From positions 2,852,001 through 2,916,000 of the forward strand of contig NC_044004.1 of NCBI RefSeq assembly GCF_900496995.4: a stretch of 64,000 nucleotides of DNA. Reading direction: 5' to 3'. This DNA comes from Aquila chrysaetos chrysaetos (lineage: Eukaryota; Chordata; Aves; Accipitriformes; Accipitridae). The position numbers and the translations under genes were made by a program. The notes under the pieces are model-generated. The model was not told the DNA's origin. It saw only the letters and a program-made list of their open reading frames with translations, and made no database searches. Below are positions 1 to 19,989 of the stretch, piece after piece (positions within the stretch are counted from its first letter, which is position 1; every line of letters starts with the position of its first letter).

Positions 1-3000
1 AAGCCACCACCTGGGAGCCTGGGGATCCCCAAGGGCAGAGAAAGGCTGTAATAATTTGCCGGTGAAGACCACCGATGGAGATGCCATGGGGCTGAGCAGG
101 CACCTTCCTCTGAAGTGTCTTGGAGGACTTTGCCACGACTCTGCCCAGGCTGTGGTTCTCACCCCACTGAGGACATTTGTCTTCCCTAGCTCATAGTGCT
201 TGTTGTTGTGTTGGCTTTTTTTTTTTTTTTTTTTTGGAAGGATCAAACTTTCCAGTGACCTCATCCTGACCTCAGAAAGTCAATGTAAATGTGCAAATGT
301 CACTGTGGAATTTACCCAGTGAAGAAAAGGTAACCTGGATTTCTCCTCCGTCGGCTGAGCAAGGCTGGGAGCACTGCATGGAGGCGATGCGGCCGCTGCC
401 TTTCCCTTGTCCGCAGCTGAGACCTTCCAGCACATCCCTCCCGTGGTAGCTGGTGTCCCATAAAAAACAAACACAGCCTATAAAGATCCCAAAGTCATTG
501 AAAGGCAGGTTATTCCTAAATTAGCAGAACAAAAAGTCTTCCCTTGATTAATAAAATCCAAAGGCACTGCGGGTTGAGTGTGGCTTCAGGTGGGTGTTCT
601 CCATCCCTCCCCATCGCTCCGTAGCCCAACCTAGTCTCCAGGTGCCCAGCAGGCACCTAGATTAATCCCTGGGCATCGTGAACTCATGAACTGTCTATGG
701 CATTGTTCTTTGGAAAGTGCCTTTAGGGTGCAATGGGGTCATCAGCCCTTAAGTCCTGCTCAGTGCGTTGGAGAGAGATGTGTCCAAATGCCGCACACCA
801 GATGCGTGACCAGACCCAGACACTCCTCTCTGCTGGTGGAGGTTTTCTTACTTATGACTGATAAACATTTACGTGTTCTGATGGTAGTGGGTCCCCACGC
901 CGCACCGTGCGATGCTCGTGTGATATTTGTTTGCCGCTCAGTCTTTAGACCTCAACCAGTGAGTGACATGGAGACGTCTCTGTTGGGGGACAAAGGTGCA
1001 AGCTGCAGGGAGGTCATGAGCAGTGACTACAAAACGTTCACCCAATGCTCATCGCTTCATATTGCCGGTGGTTCAGCAGGGCAAGTCCCCTGGGGACCTT
1101 CCTTGGGTGAGGTGATGTGCAAGGGGATGGAGAAGGTTACACCACCAGGCACATCCTCCTCTGCCTCACAGCTGCCTTGTCCCCTGTCCATGATGGGGCA
1201 CATCTGGTGTGTCCCAGACCGTGGAGGCTCCTTCACACCTCAACAGGAGTTCAGCTGGGATGGTGGCTTTCACCAGAGCACCTTCTTAAACCACTTTTTC
1301 CCTCTGTGACCACCTCCATACCCTGCTCTGCCCCAGAGGAGCTCTGCCAGCTCACTGTAGGTATCAGCTCTGTGTCCTCTCCCTCCGGCACAGCAGTTTG
1401 CCACGTCTGTCCTCCAGCCCCATGACACTCAGGCCATAATTCGGACAGGGCAGCGTTCTATGAGAAGATCAGGATGCTGGAAAAAGGGAGGAGGCTACAG
1501 GCTGCACGCCTGGCAGAAGCCTCCAGAAATGCAATTTAATAACAGTGAAGTCAAGCAGCACAGACCCTGCTTTAACCTTTTAAATTTTTTTTCCATTGCA
1601 TTATTAGTGCAAATAGCAAGACCCCATGAGACACCACATCGGAGCTGAGCTCTAGACCTAAGCTAGCTCTCCAGGGAAATAAACCCATCTCTCCTGCTTT
1701 ACTTGGGGAGGGCTGATTTAACATCCCTACCCCAAGAAGAGGGAAAACCCCACTGAAATGGGGATTTTCTCCGTCTCCCCTACCTGCTGGCCCAACACTC
1801 ATATTTTATGGATATACCAATCAGGGAAAACCCAAGGGTTTTTTAACTAAAGAAATTCTGTTGAGAGAAATAAATCCATGTTGTTTTTTTTTCCCTAGTC
1901 CCAGTCCATGCTGTGACATGACTGCAGAGGCTTTGCCACCCTCGGGGCGGGTAGTGGGGCAATGCAGACCAGATCCATTACTTCTGGGTCCACGAGTACA
2001 GAAACAGCTTGATTTTCAGCTGGGACTCTCAGAAGTGACTTTCAAAAGGCCTTTTAGAAAGTTATAAATTGTCCCCATGTGAAACCTGTCTTAGCACCGG
2101 TAGCTCTGGACCTTGACTGCCTAAGCTAATAATAAATTCAGTGCCAATGCAACCACCAGTATTTGGAGAATTTCCCCAAAACACAGATGCGAATAGGCCT
2201 GGGCACCTATGAAGCCAGAGCTGAAATCACTGAACTGGGGTTTGTGATGGTGATGGAGCTGAGGAAGAGCATGCAGACATGTGAGGACTGGTCCCAACTT
2301 TTAAAACCATTATCTGCATGTTATCCACTTCCCATGGCCTAGTTTTGGCCAATCCAAGACACAGCCTAGGTAACAATAAAATGGAGTAGGGGAATAAAGG
2401 TTTAAAAGGAAATTTAGGATGACACCGGGACAAAAGCATCTTTTTAAAAGCTCAAGTCCATGGGACAACACTCCCAAGGAAGAGATGGGACGTGTGTTGC
2501 TTAAGCCCTGTTGAATCACCCCTAAGGGATGCGCTGGAGGGAGCAATAGTGTGTGAGCCTATAGATGGACCAGGGCTGGAAACCTTCCATCCCCATGGCC
2601 ACACAAACTTGTTCAAACCTGGGAAAAGTGACAGAAATAATTCAAGCTTGGGAACTGCAAACGGTCGTGTCCAACTGATGCTGTAGAGCTGCGCCCTCTA
2701 AATCCCACGCAACCCCCTCCCCTGGGAGCACCCAACCCTTGGACTGAGAGGCTTAAGACCAGCTCTTTGACATAGCAGTGAGTGGGATTTGGGGGACCAG
2801 TGCACGCTGCTCCTCTAAGGGGGACTGGGGGGTCACGGAGAGGAGGACAGCCCCATCGTCTGCTCCATACCATATACTGAGACATGACAGCTTCTGTCCT
2901 TGCATCGCCCAACCCAGAGATTTGCTCATCTCTGCATGATGCCAATCTGCAAAGGGTATGGTAGATAAAAGGCATCTCTTTAACAGTCCTTTCCTTTTCC

Positions 3001-3012
3001 TCCTTCTCCCAG
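1..3012. other. 5' flank or first intron of LZTS3, no gene seen
   Basis: No conserved reading frame is visible on either strand. A run of 20 T lies at 216-235. A polypyrimidine tract ending in CAG at 3010-3012 gives a good splice acceptor for the first LZTS3 coding exon, so at least the right end of this stretch is probably intron and the true first exon lies to the left or outside the window. The short open frames here look random. Confidence 0.6.
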
Positions 3013-3051
3013 TGCCACTGACCTGTGCCTCCACCTCACCTCTGCGCTGCC

Positions 3052-9622
<6,571 letters not shown>

Positions 9623-12600
9623 GGTGGGACCAAGACAATACAACGTAATTTTTTTATTGCTGTGCATGTACTACCTACTCAAGCCAGTGATCTTCCGAAG
9701 GATAATACGCTACCGTGGGAGCGGCGTGAGTCTGCTCGCACCAAGCTCCATCACCCTTACTCTATACTTCTGTGCTCTGTAGGTAAAATAACTGTGGATG
9801 TGCGTTGTTTTCCTATCGATAATGCGACATCTCTTTTGGTTTTTTTTCTAGTACAGCTGGTGAGGGTCAATTGGCTCTTTTGTAATCTGCCGTGACTGTT
9901 ACTTCATTAGAGGCTGCCATCCCCTCTCCTACAATTCATCCCTCTTCGGTTGGTTGTTTTGGAGGGTTGTATTTGGTTTCTTTGGTTTTTGAAGCATTTA
10001 CGTGCAGCAAAACAGTTCAAAGTGGCAGGTTTTTTTCAGGGCATTTTTAGCCACATTGGCTAATGGAGCAAAGCTCTCGGGATTATGAGCAAACTCACTG
10101 TTCTGCATCAAGTATCCTGTCTAGACGGTGGTCTTAGTGAAGTCAGTGGGAGGTTGGCCACTGATTTCAGTGAAACCAGACATATCTCTACCAGATGACT
10201 CCCTCTTGCCAGCCCACGGCTACCACGGTTGCAAGAGGTTAAGACATCCCTGAGGAGCAGGATGAGCCTGTTCTGGTAACATAAGCCAACAAGGAATGAT
10301 TGCCCAGCAGGAGCCCCTTTGGAGGCTCAGCAGAGCTTAACATATGCTGCGTTTTCATTTCATTGTGGTTTCCTTCTGCAGTTCCATTTCTCTCCTGGGT
10401 TGTGGCCAACCTGGGAGCAGAAACACCCTCCCACCTCCACCTCGGTCCCCCTATTCCTACCATATACTCAAGCTGGCTACAGCAAGAAAAAAACTTGGAA
10501 ATCCAAGCTAGTTTGCCTTCCCAAGAGCCCTCTTACTTCCCAAAGTCAATGGAATCAAGGTTTGGGGAAGCCTCCAAACCTGAGGGATGTTTATGCAAAC
10601 TGAAGCTTTAGCAATTTGCCCCAACAATGAGCAATTGTGCTACCCCATTCCCAAACCAGTGATGCTTTGGTGCGCTCTCTTGGTCCAGGGTCTACTTAAA
10701 AAATGGCATCCGAGCCTCACTCAGGAGTTGCAGTGAGCACACATCAGCATTACCGCTAGATTGCAACGGGGTGAGCGTTAGCCTTCAGTACAGCCATTTC
10801 AGACAGCACCCATAGCAATCCCACGTGGCACCACATATTCAAGGGACACAGATAACGCAGGCCTAGCTTACGAAAATATTCAGCTACTAACTCTGAGCAT
10901 GAAAGCAGTCATAAGAAGGGAAAATACTTAAGATCACACAAGTGCTTATGCCTTGGCAGAATAATAACCAAATCCTATAGGCACATCACTGAGAATGGTG
11001 CAGGCATCAAAAACCAGCATTCAGCTTGAAAAGGTGGGCAAAGTGGGTTTGATTCTCCCTTTCATGAACACTTTTTTACCATGATTCACAGTAAAGAGAA
11101 AAAAAAAATGTTGCAAAGTGGAGTCTGCACTGACTGGGCACGGGCCGAAGGATCAACGCAAGTGGGAATTTCAGCTCTTTGTCCTAGAGAGCAGCTAGAA
11201 TAACAAAGCTAGAATTAGCACTGCGACGTCTTGGAATGTCTGTGAGGTGACTCCAGGGAGAGTTTGGCCAGATCACATTTCATGTGCATAGCAAGGGAGA
11301 ACCTCAGGATGTTGAGGGGCTGAAGACCTTCCAAACAAAAGCCCTGAAGCTACAAATTTTCCACGTTCCCTTCCCCAAAAGCTCCCCCTCTCCATCACCA
11401 GGTCTGACCTTCAAGTTGGGAACAGATGTTGTGGTGAGCTCCAGACTGAGCAAAAAAGCTGAGCAGGAGAGAGGAGACTTCAGTTAGTCCCACCAACCTC
11501 CAGCCAAGGTCAACAGACAGCATTACTGGGCAGGAACTGTTGGTGGCTGGCAGTGATCCCTGGAGCCCCAGAAAATGGAGATGTGCGATGAGACCGGAGC
11601 ATTTCAAGGTCCCAGTTGATGGTACCTGTCTTTTCCCACTGCTTCTGCCTGTGCCTTTGGAGCTGGAGGAAGACACAACCCGTCAGTCTGGAAAACACCA
11701 GGGCAGCTCAGGCTAAGCCCCTCTCCCAGGACCAGCCATAGAAAGGGGGACTAGATTAGGTCTGACCCCTGAAGGGTGTGGAGGAGTGTCCCACTACGAA
11801 TCCTGCAGGTGCTCCAGCACTCTTGCACATCAGCCCGTGCACACCACCGAGGAAGGAGTGCAGCTGCCTGCTGGTGCCACCCAGCAGCAGACTTTGCCAT
11901 GCCAAGGGAGACACCCACATGCACTGCACAAACTTACACTTGGCCAGGCAAACCCTAGAGCTTCCTCCATTTCATACATTGGGCCTTCGAGATGGAGCCA
12001 AACATCCCACAGTGTCGGGGATTGGAGATCTGGTGTCCTCTGTCATCTTGTCTTTCTGTGCTTCTCTTTTCACATCAGATAAACCCACAACCCACTCCTT
12101 CCCAAAGCAGTTGTGAGGCATCTGTGCTTCTGAAGGGCTTTGCAGCCCTTGGACAAAAGGGCAAAGCATAGAGAAATGGCAAGAGGCTTAGACTCAGATG
12201 GTCATATGGTGGTTTTGAGGCCACCACGTGACAAGCAAACCCAACAGCAAGTGTCCTCACCACAAGATGGGTCCAATAACCTGGAGGGTCATTTCCACCT
12301 TTGCTCCTCCTGGCCCCACTGATGTTCAGGTTGGTTTCCCACTAACCATCGCAGAAACCAGCCTTTCAGTTGGTGGCTCAAGAACACCCAGAGTGATTGA
12401 GTTTCAAGGATCTGCTGTTGTGGAGGTGTACACCGCAATTCCCCACTGTGTTAACACTCAAGAGGAATGGACACCGGCATCACCCTGTGGGACACCTTCT
12501 CACCAGAGCTCCTTGCTAATCCACAGGCAGGAGAAGAAGGGGCTTGTCTGGCCTCCCCACATACCTAGATCCAGCCAGCAGCAGTCAGTCAAGCCCTCCA

Positions 12601-15600
12601 GCGTGCCAGGTTTGCTCCGTCATCTTTTTCCTAGATCTTTTTTGCAGTGGTGCCAGGAATGAGTGTGTCTTGAGGGACCCAGTGAAACCTGGAGGCATAG
12701 GGGTTTGTCTGACTGCTGGAGGGTGCTGGACTGCCCAGGGACTCAATGGCCTCACAGTGCATCCATCAGGGACTGCAGAGCTCCTTGGTATGGAGCAGGA
12801 GCGGCAAGGAGAATTTTCACCTTGGAGAAGGAAAGGTACACTTGCTTCGCCGCCTTCTTCGCTGCATCACTTTGATCAAGAGTTGCGTTCCAGATCTGAG
12901 CAACCTCAATTGAGGCCATTACCTGGATGACAGAGAGCCTTGCAGACGCCTGTTAAGATGCTGTGCTGCTGGTGGTGGTTTTCCCTCTCTTGGGATTTGC
13001 CCACCATCCCCCAAGAACTCAGATGTCCTGCAGAAACCACCCGCCTATGCCATGGTGACGTAAAAACCAAATGTTTTTGGCAAGTGCCCCAGCCAAACTG
13101 CCATGAAGGATTCCTGTTCTTCAGGAATCCTCCCCACAACTGGATGCACTGCTGCCCATCACGTCCTCTCCCATGTGCTTGCACTGCGTGGCCACATGGT
13201 GGTAACCCATCTCTCTTGCAGGTGACTGCTCTTTGCTCAGCAGAGATGGAGCAAAATGATGGTGGGACACCTGTGTTGCTGTTGTTTGTGCTCAGATCTG
13301 GCCCAGATGGGAGCTCACCTCGCTTTTTCCAGAATTTAACACTTTTACCCACTGACTGGATGAAGTCTCCCATCATAAGCTAGGTCTGCGTTGAGGCCCT
13401 GGAGTCTTAGCGTTGGACTAAGATAGCCAAGGGGTGCCAGACTGGTGTTTTGATGACATATCCAGGGAATGGCCAAGAAGACTGACATCTTGCCTCTTGG
13501 AGGCTCAGGCAGGGCTAATAAAATGTTTCTGCCCCATGAAACTCAACACAGAGTTTGGGTTTGATCATAACCCAGCTGTCCCCTCCGCCTGTGCTCAGCC
13601 AGCTCTGGAGCTGATGGGATTCAGTGTAACGTACCGGCTGACATGTGATTCTCCAAGTACTGCGCTCAAAATCCTGCACATGGTTAGTGTCTCTCCTGAA
13701 ACAACAAGTCATCTCTAACTTGCCATCGGCAAAATGCCGTGGTCACGAGGGTCTCAGGTCAGTTACCCACACCTGGGGTCTGGAGACATTAGAGAAGCTC
13801 TGGGATACCTGACACATGGGGCTGGCCAATATGATCCAAGACCTATGGGAGAGCCAGGCCAGTGGTGGGAAGACCTGCAGCACCTCTAGCGGCACATCAC
13901 CCTCGTGCAGGCAACTGAGTCATGCTCCAGGCATATCCACATGGCCATTATATGAGCAAAGAGAGGACACTGATCAGCTCCAGCAATTTCCATCCATAAG
14001 GATTTGGACTAAGCAGGCTATCCTGCCAGGGAAGGTCTAAGCAGCCCCTTTTACCACCTGCTGTGAGTTGGGCTGCTTTGTTCCACCATCATTTCAAGGT
14101 TGGTTGCTGTTGCTGTAAGATGCTGACCCAGCTGAGCTAGTTCCCTTCACGTAGCCAGCACTCCTATCTCACCCTGAGGGTGAACACCACAACCATTGCA
14201 CGTTGTTGTGCTTCACACAGTCCCACTTAGCTTCTGCCACCGTCTCGTGGCAGCCAGCTGCACTGTTCCTGCTGTCACTGGCATCATGCCGGAGGGAGAT
14301 CACCTCAGGGTTTCCGCACTCAAGATAGGAATCGAATTGTTGCTCTTATGCTGCTACGTTATGCGGAGACAAGTGTACTTGGATGTAAATAACAGCCCAG
14401 CTCTGTATATACAATGATTAAATGAAGAGACAAGAAAGCTCTGTGGCTTCTATATTGCTGAGCGGGACTGACAGTAGCAGCAGATACTGCATTTGAGCGC
14501 TGAGTGCTACACGGAGGGTGCTCAGCACCCCCTGAGCTTTTGCTGGCTGCAGTGGAAATGGGGGGGGCTCAGCACCTCCCAGGAAGGCAATCCACTTGGG
14601 ATTGCCTCTGACAGAACAGCCTGGTGTCACTCTGTCCTGCTTTGATGCTTGCTGTCATCCTGAGCCAGGATTTGCAATTGTCCCCTGGTTAAGGTTGAAG
14701 TCCCCTCTGCCCATCCTCATCCTCCTGTCGCACCAAAACCCCTTGCAGACAGTGGCTCCCAGCGGTGTCCGCCCTTGAGCCCTGCTGCCCATGAGTTCTG
14801 CCCATGGAAAGGACCAACCCACCCCACTCCTGCCCCTTGCAGTGGCACTTTATACCTTGCTCAAGACGGCGAGCCCATGAGCAACATGACCAAAGATCTC
14901 TGGAGGGTGTTGGGCTGCATGCTGGGAGCTGCCTCCTGGCTTTCCAAGGGAGGGATTAGGCTCGTGTGAGCTGGAAAAGGGGAATGAGAGCTGGCAGGGG
15001 ACAGGAGAGGGCTTGGATTTCCCTGTGTCCCACCTGGGAATGTCTGCAGGTCCATGAGGGACCCTCCCTGTGCTAGATAGGACTGGATAGAAAGGAGTTC
15101 CTGGGTGACCTGATTGTCCCCAGTTGGTTACACCAGTATCCTCCATGGCTGCGCCAGCTAGCTCCACACATTGCCCAGGGAGAGTGTGGACCAGGGTCTG
15201 TTCCCAGGAGGCAGGATGGGTGCAATTCCCCTATTTTCTTGGGGAGAAGAGAGGATGCATGCCAAGCCATTACACTTGTCTTCAGGGCGACAGGTCTCCT
15301 CTAGTTTAGCAGCAGACGTTGCTACAGGGTCCAGTCAAAGCCTTGTTCTGGCTCAGTGTGAATTGCCCAGGAAAATGTGTATCCTGAGAGCTGTGGTCCT
15401 GCTGGCTGCCCCCTTGGTGTCCTCTCCCCAGGGCGTCCTCAGCACCTTCCTTACCACAGAACCATCTTCCGAGGTGAGGGCACCGTGGTCTTTGCTTCTC
15501 CTGCTTCGGGTGCTGAAGGCATCTCTGCCCACCTAAGCTCCATGAAGGCTCCTGATCCTGGTCCCAGCCTTGGCAAGTGGAGCACGGGCCAGTGGGAGAT

Positions 15601-17852
15601 CTGTGCTCCTCCACCCACAGTGCTCCTGTGGATGGGTGCTCAGGTGGGTCTGCACCTTGGGCACACGCCTCTTTACCGTGCCTCTGCTCCCCAGCTGTGC
15701 TAAGCCTTCTACACTCCATTCCTGCTAAGACCACGAAAGCCTGCTGACATGCAGTGACAGCCCTCACTTCTGTCCTGAATGGGAGCAGGTCCAACTCGCC
15801 ATTATTTTAATGGAACCCTTCAGCCTAAGCCTTGAAAGCCACTTTATAGAGTTACTTTTCATCAAGACCCTTTGCTGAGGATCTTCTCATCATGTTGCGT
15901 GTGCCCTCCCATTCCTCTGCCCCAGCTCTCCAGACTCTCCTGCCTCCTTTTAGATCATCACCATCCCCGTTGTCCCAGGAGCAGTCAGTGTCTCTCCCAG
16001 AACTCTCCCAGATACGTCTCAACGAGCCGGAGCTGAAGCCCAAAGCCCCCGCTGAGAGTGGCATGTCCTGACCCTGCCCTCAGAGGAGCTTTCTAGACTA
16101 CTGATCCTCACGTCTTCTCTCCGTCGTTCCTGCAACGGCTAGATCGGCACTGCTTTACCTCCAAGAACAGTCTTGCTTCTTGCTGAAGAACATTCAATTA
16201 CTTGAGATCATTGCATGGGGCTTCACACCGTCGCACCACCACACCCAGCCAGCTCTGGGGCTTCCCTGGTCCTTCCACCCTCTGAAAAGACAGGGGTGTG
16301 AGGGGTGTATATGTATCCCTGGTCTGTAGGGGCACGCAGCACCCATGCCACCTGGTCCCCAGTGTATCGAGTGGTTGGGATCACATCCAGCTGTTTGCAG
16401 ATGTTGGCTTCCCAATAGGATGTTCCATGCTGGCAGTGCAACTGCCGGCAACACCAGAAACGGGCTTCTGCATTTTCAGGATAAGCCTCCTCCCTGGTTC
16501 TCCCAATGAAGGGGATCAGGTCAGCTGTGGAGCCTGGGACAAGCTCTGACACACAGGGTTGTGTTTTCACGGCTCTTTTACAGATCTGTTTTCTCAGGCA
16601 GAAAGTCTCTGCTTTCTGTCACAAAGCAATAGGTTTTTCTAGAGTGATTCAAAAGGGACTATTCCCAACTCTGATAACTGCAGGCAAGCCAATGTCCCCT
16701 TGAATACCTTCATAGCTCCAGCCCTGGGCTCTCCTCCTTCAGAAAGGGATGCAAGGTCCAGTATGGCTTCAAATAATCACCAATGGTTTGAGCTTGGTGG
16801 TTCCCATTTGTCTGGAGAGCCCAAAGCTGTCCATATCCAGTCTGGGTCCCCAGGAGGTATGGTCCATCCCCCTCTGGTGCCCGTCCCGTGACTCTTACTG
16901 GGACCCTGCAGCAGGTCTTCTCCATTAGCTCACCCACGTGGGAACCGCTTGGTCCCCTGGGGCATGTGAGCTCACAGAGTCACGTTCTGTGACAGCCAGA
17001 CACTAGTGGGAGACCATGGCCTGGCTCTGCCATTCCTGAAGAGCCAGGCTGTCCTAGGAGCACTCTCAGAGGAGAAGGTCCCCTTTGCTGCATCGGTGGC
17101 ACGTGGGTTCCCTTCCAGTGGCTGAAGAGAGCAAAACGTGCGCAGGCAGTGCTCCACCACCGGTGCAGAAGTGTTCCACCACCGGTGTAAAAAAATGCTG
17201 CACAACCGGCCAATGTGTCTATGCAGTCCCTTTCCACGCAGCGGTGTCCCCGCAGAGCCCAGCCCAGGGCTGGAGCTCCTCCAAGGTGTCTTCGTTTGCA
17301 CTCACTCGGACCTGGTAAACGCTGTGAGCCGAGAGGAATCCCTCTTGGTCTTTGCCTTGCACCGGGCAGTACGCTTGTGAGGGTTTCCTCATCCTAAATC
17401 GATGCACGTCGCTTCGTCGCCTGTCTTCTGCGTCTGTTCTCCAGCAGATCAATAGGTATCCCCCCAAAACCCAGCTCCCCGATGGGAGAACGTCAGGTTG
17501 GGCCAGCCGGCAACCCCGAGCAAGCCTGCTGTCTGATTTCACCAGCAATAAAAGCCCCGTGGAGGAGCGACCAGAGCTCTCTGCTGCCGCTCCACTGCCG
17601 GGTGAGCTGCAGGCCGTGTCTGTGTGTAGGACCTCTGCATTAGACCCTTCGTCCAACGTTTTGGACCTACCCGACTGTAAATTCAATCCCAGCCTTGTGC
17701 TTTCTTTCCTCTTGTTTGTTTCTTGACGCCTCGGTCTCTCTCTGCTCTTACTGTGAATTCAAACCAGAAGTGTTCTGAACTCGACTCCGTTACTGTTTTG
17801 TTTCTGCGTTGACTGTTGCTGGTTCTCTGAACTGCGTTTAATGAGACTTTGC

Positions 17853-18290
17853 AAAAAAAAATTAAAAAAAAAAATTAAAAAATTATATATATATATATAT
17901 ATATACACACTTAAAAAATAAAATATTTAAAAAATAACTCCATAAAGTTGGGTGTCTCTCCTGTCCACCGGTCACTTCCAAACACCACTGTCTTGACCTT
18001 GCCTCTGGTCAGTGTATTTAAAGACAAGGGGTTGCAAAAGAAAGAGATAAAACGCAGCATTCTGGGATTTTTGTACAGCAAAGGTGTATCCGTTTTGGCA
18101 ATTCTCGTTAAAACTATACCACACTTCCCAATCTACTGCTAGTCTGTTGTATGTTTCCATTGGGTTATCAAGATGTGAAGAGCTACTGCCTTTGCGATTT
18201 TCTACGGTGAATATATAAATATCTGTACAGAGGTATGTATATATATAAATATATATGAAGATCTATATGTATACGTATCTCTCTCTCTCC
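17853..18290. repeat. AT-rich low-complexity tracts (A-runs, (TA)n, CT run)
   Basis: A-rich runs at about 17853-17880 lead into a TA dinucleotide run at 17884-17905. A second AT-rich patch of TATA/TATG type lies at about 18205-18275 and ends in a CT run near 18280. This is simple sequence inside the putative LZTS3 3' UTR. Confidence 0.8.
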
Positions 18291-18327
18291 TATCTCTACC
18301 TGACTGTGAAGGATTTTTATTGGGCAA

Positions 18328-18333
18328 AATAAA
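18328..18333 (+). terminator. Candidate distal poly(A) signal of LZTS3
   Basis: AATAAA on the + strand stands at the end of the AT-rich stretch, just before the base composition changes. No gene other than LZTS3 lies upstream on this strand. The assignment is by position only. Confidence 0.4.
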
Positions 18334-18359
18334 ATGGAGAAAGGCCCCGTTTTAAAAAC

Positions 18360-19985
18360 CCGACTGCGTGGTTTGTCTGATTGTGTTGCGGGTGGGAGAA
18401 ATGGCAAGACCCGTGGGGGATTTCGGGAGGGACCTGCAGCCGGGCTGGGGAACTGCAGGGAAGACTTCACCTTGGACATACCAGCACCCTCTAGTCAAGA
18501 GCTTTCTCAAAGGTCCCATCCCGGAGGATGGAGAGCAGCCTGGTGTGGTGGAGCGGGAGGGGAGAGGTGGAGGTTGCCTGGAGCAGAGTGGGACATGGTG
18601 CGTGTCCATGTCCAGCTGGGATGTTCCCCATTCCCGCTTTCCTGGGGCACAAGGGCTGCTCGTGCTCTTCAAGCACTTGAGAACAAGCACAAGACCATGG
18701 TGGTGGCCGCAGGGCTGGATGAGATATCTGTGTTCGAGGTCTCCCCCCAGTCTGTAGCTCAGATCCCCATGGGTGTCTCTGGAGCCACTGGGGACGTCCC
18801 AGGAGACTGAGAAAGACACAGGCTTTCCATCGGTCCAACAGCCGATGTCCAAGACCTCCCAACATTCGTGTAAGTGACTGAATTGCTCCCAAGCCAAGCT
18901 CAGACCCGAGCGATTTCCAGGTGAGGACACACTGGGGAAGACAAGACCCAGGTGGAGACACCAGGCACGGCCCTGGAGCCAGCGGTAGCGGGTATAGTGG
19001 CATGAGCTAATTCTCCTTCCCTCCCGTGCCAAGACCTCGCTCGGAGCAGCCGCATCTCCCACTGCAGCATCTCTCTGCGGTGTCCCCGGCCCTGGGGCTC
19101 AGAGGCTGCCACCGCCCAGAGAAACCTCTGCTGTGCTGGGGCTGTGAGCTTGGGAAGGGAGACAGTTTGAAGGAGCTGCTCTCCGGGCTGCGGGGAACGG
19201 GGCAGGGAAGCGTGGGATGTCCACCGATGGGCAGCGTGATGCTCGGTTGGGGAACAGGGCTGTTCCCCTGGCACGAGTCCTTCACGCAGCTGAAGGAGCG
19301 TAAAACACAAGCAGCCGAAATGCCATCAAATTCGTGTTGGATCCCCGAACCGTCGGGGTGGGGAGAAGGACGTTGCCAGGGAGGCGGTTTTGCAGGCTGA
19401 CCCCAAGCTGTTTTGCCTTCCCCTCACAACCAGGGAGTTAACCCGATGCCCAAAAACTCCTGTCAGTTTGCAGGTTTTTCACTCAAATGAATCCCGCCCC
19501 AGCTGCTTTGTCAGCGTCACATTAAAGCAACATTCAGATCAGCATTATTTTTCTAAAAAAACCCACCAAACCCAGCACTTTTCCCAACACCAGCTTTGCT
19601 AGAGAGGTCTCCGGCTCTCTCATGACAAAGCTGCTGCCTCCCAGGGCAAAAAAAGCGTGTCAGGGATTTGACAATTTCCCTCAGACCAGGTGTAAGGTGC
19701 CATCAGCAACGCAAAGCTTTTATTACAGTTGACTGCAACTAGCGTGGCTCTCCTTCAACTCCACTTGGTCTCCTGAAGATGTGATTTCCTCAGCTGCCAG
19801 AGAATAAAAGGCTGATGCGCTGGAAGAGGTGAAAAGGAAATTCACCTGGTAGAAAGATTAGGAAGGGATGCAAGTGCTTAGTAAGTCTGTGCGCCATGCC
19901 CTGCCTAACGCGCTTCCGTCCTCAAGGGCTTATTTAATTACTGTTTGCCAGTGATTCAAAGCCCGCAGCGGACAGAAGTGTCTGG
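18360..19985. other. Intergenic spacer between LZTS3 and the UBOX5/FASTKD5 promoter
   Basis: Several open frames of 100-240 codons overlap here on both strands, but none resembles a known protein and none has a supporting exon structure. They are what GC-rich DNA produces by chance. I see no repeat or RNA gene. Confidence 0.6.
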
Positions 19986-19989
19986 CCGC

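Larger units (their letters stand above)
9623..18350 (+). other. Probable long 3' UTR of LZTS3
   Basis: Nothing resembling a protein gene is visible in these 8.7 kb on either strand. Possible poly(A) signals AATAAA lie at 13517-13522, 17547-17552 and 18328-18333. The stretch 17700-18350 has the look of a 3' UTR end: AT-rich, with TA and CT runs, then AATAAA and a change to GC-rich sequence. I infer that LZTS3 transcripts may reach the distal site. Intergenic DNA after an earlier poly(A) site is the alternative, and RNA data would decide. Confidence 0.4.

Noticed and set aside
686-1309. 207-codon open frame left of LZTS3
   Set aside because: No known family, no coding-like composition, and it lies in a probable intron or flank.
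18352-19062. 236-codon open frame on the - strand after LZTS3
   Set aside because: Composition is that of random GC-rich DNA, and other frames are open over the same stretch. No promoter or poly(A) signal fits.
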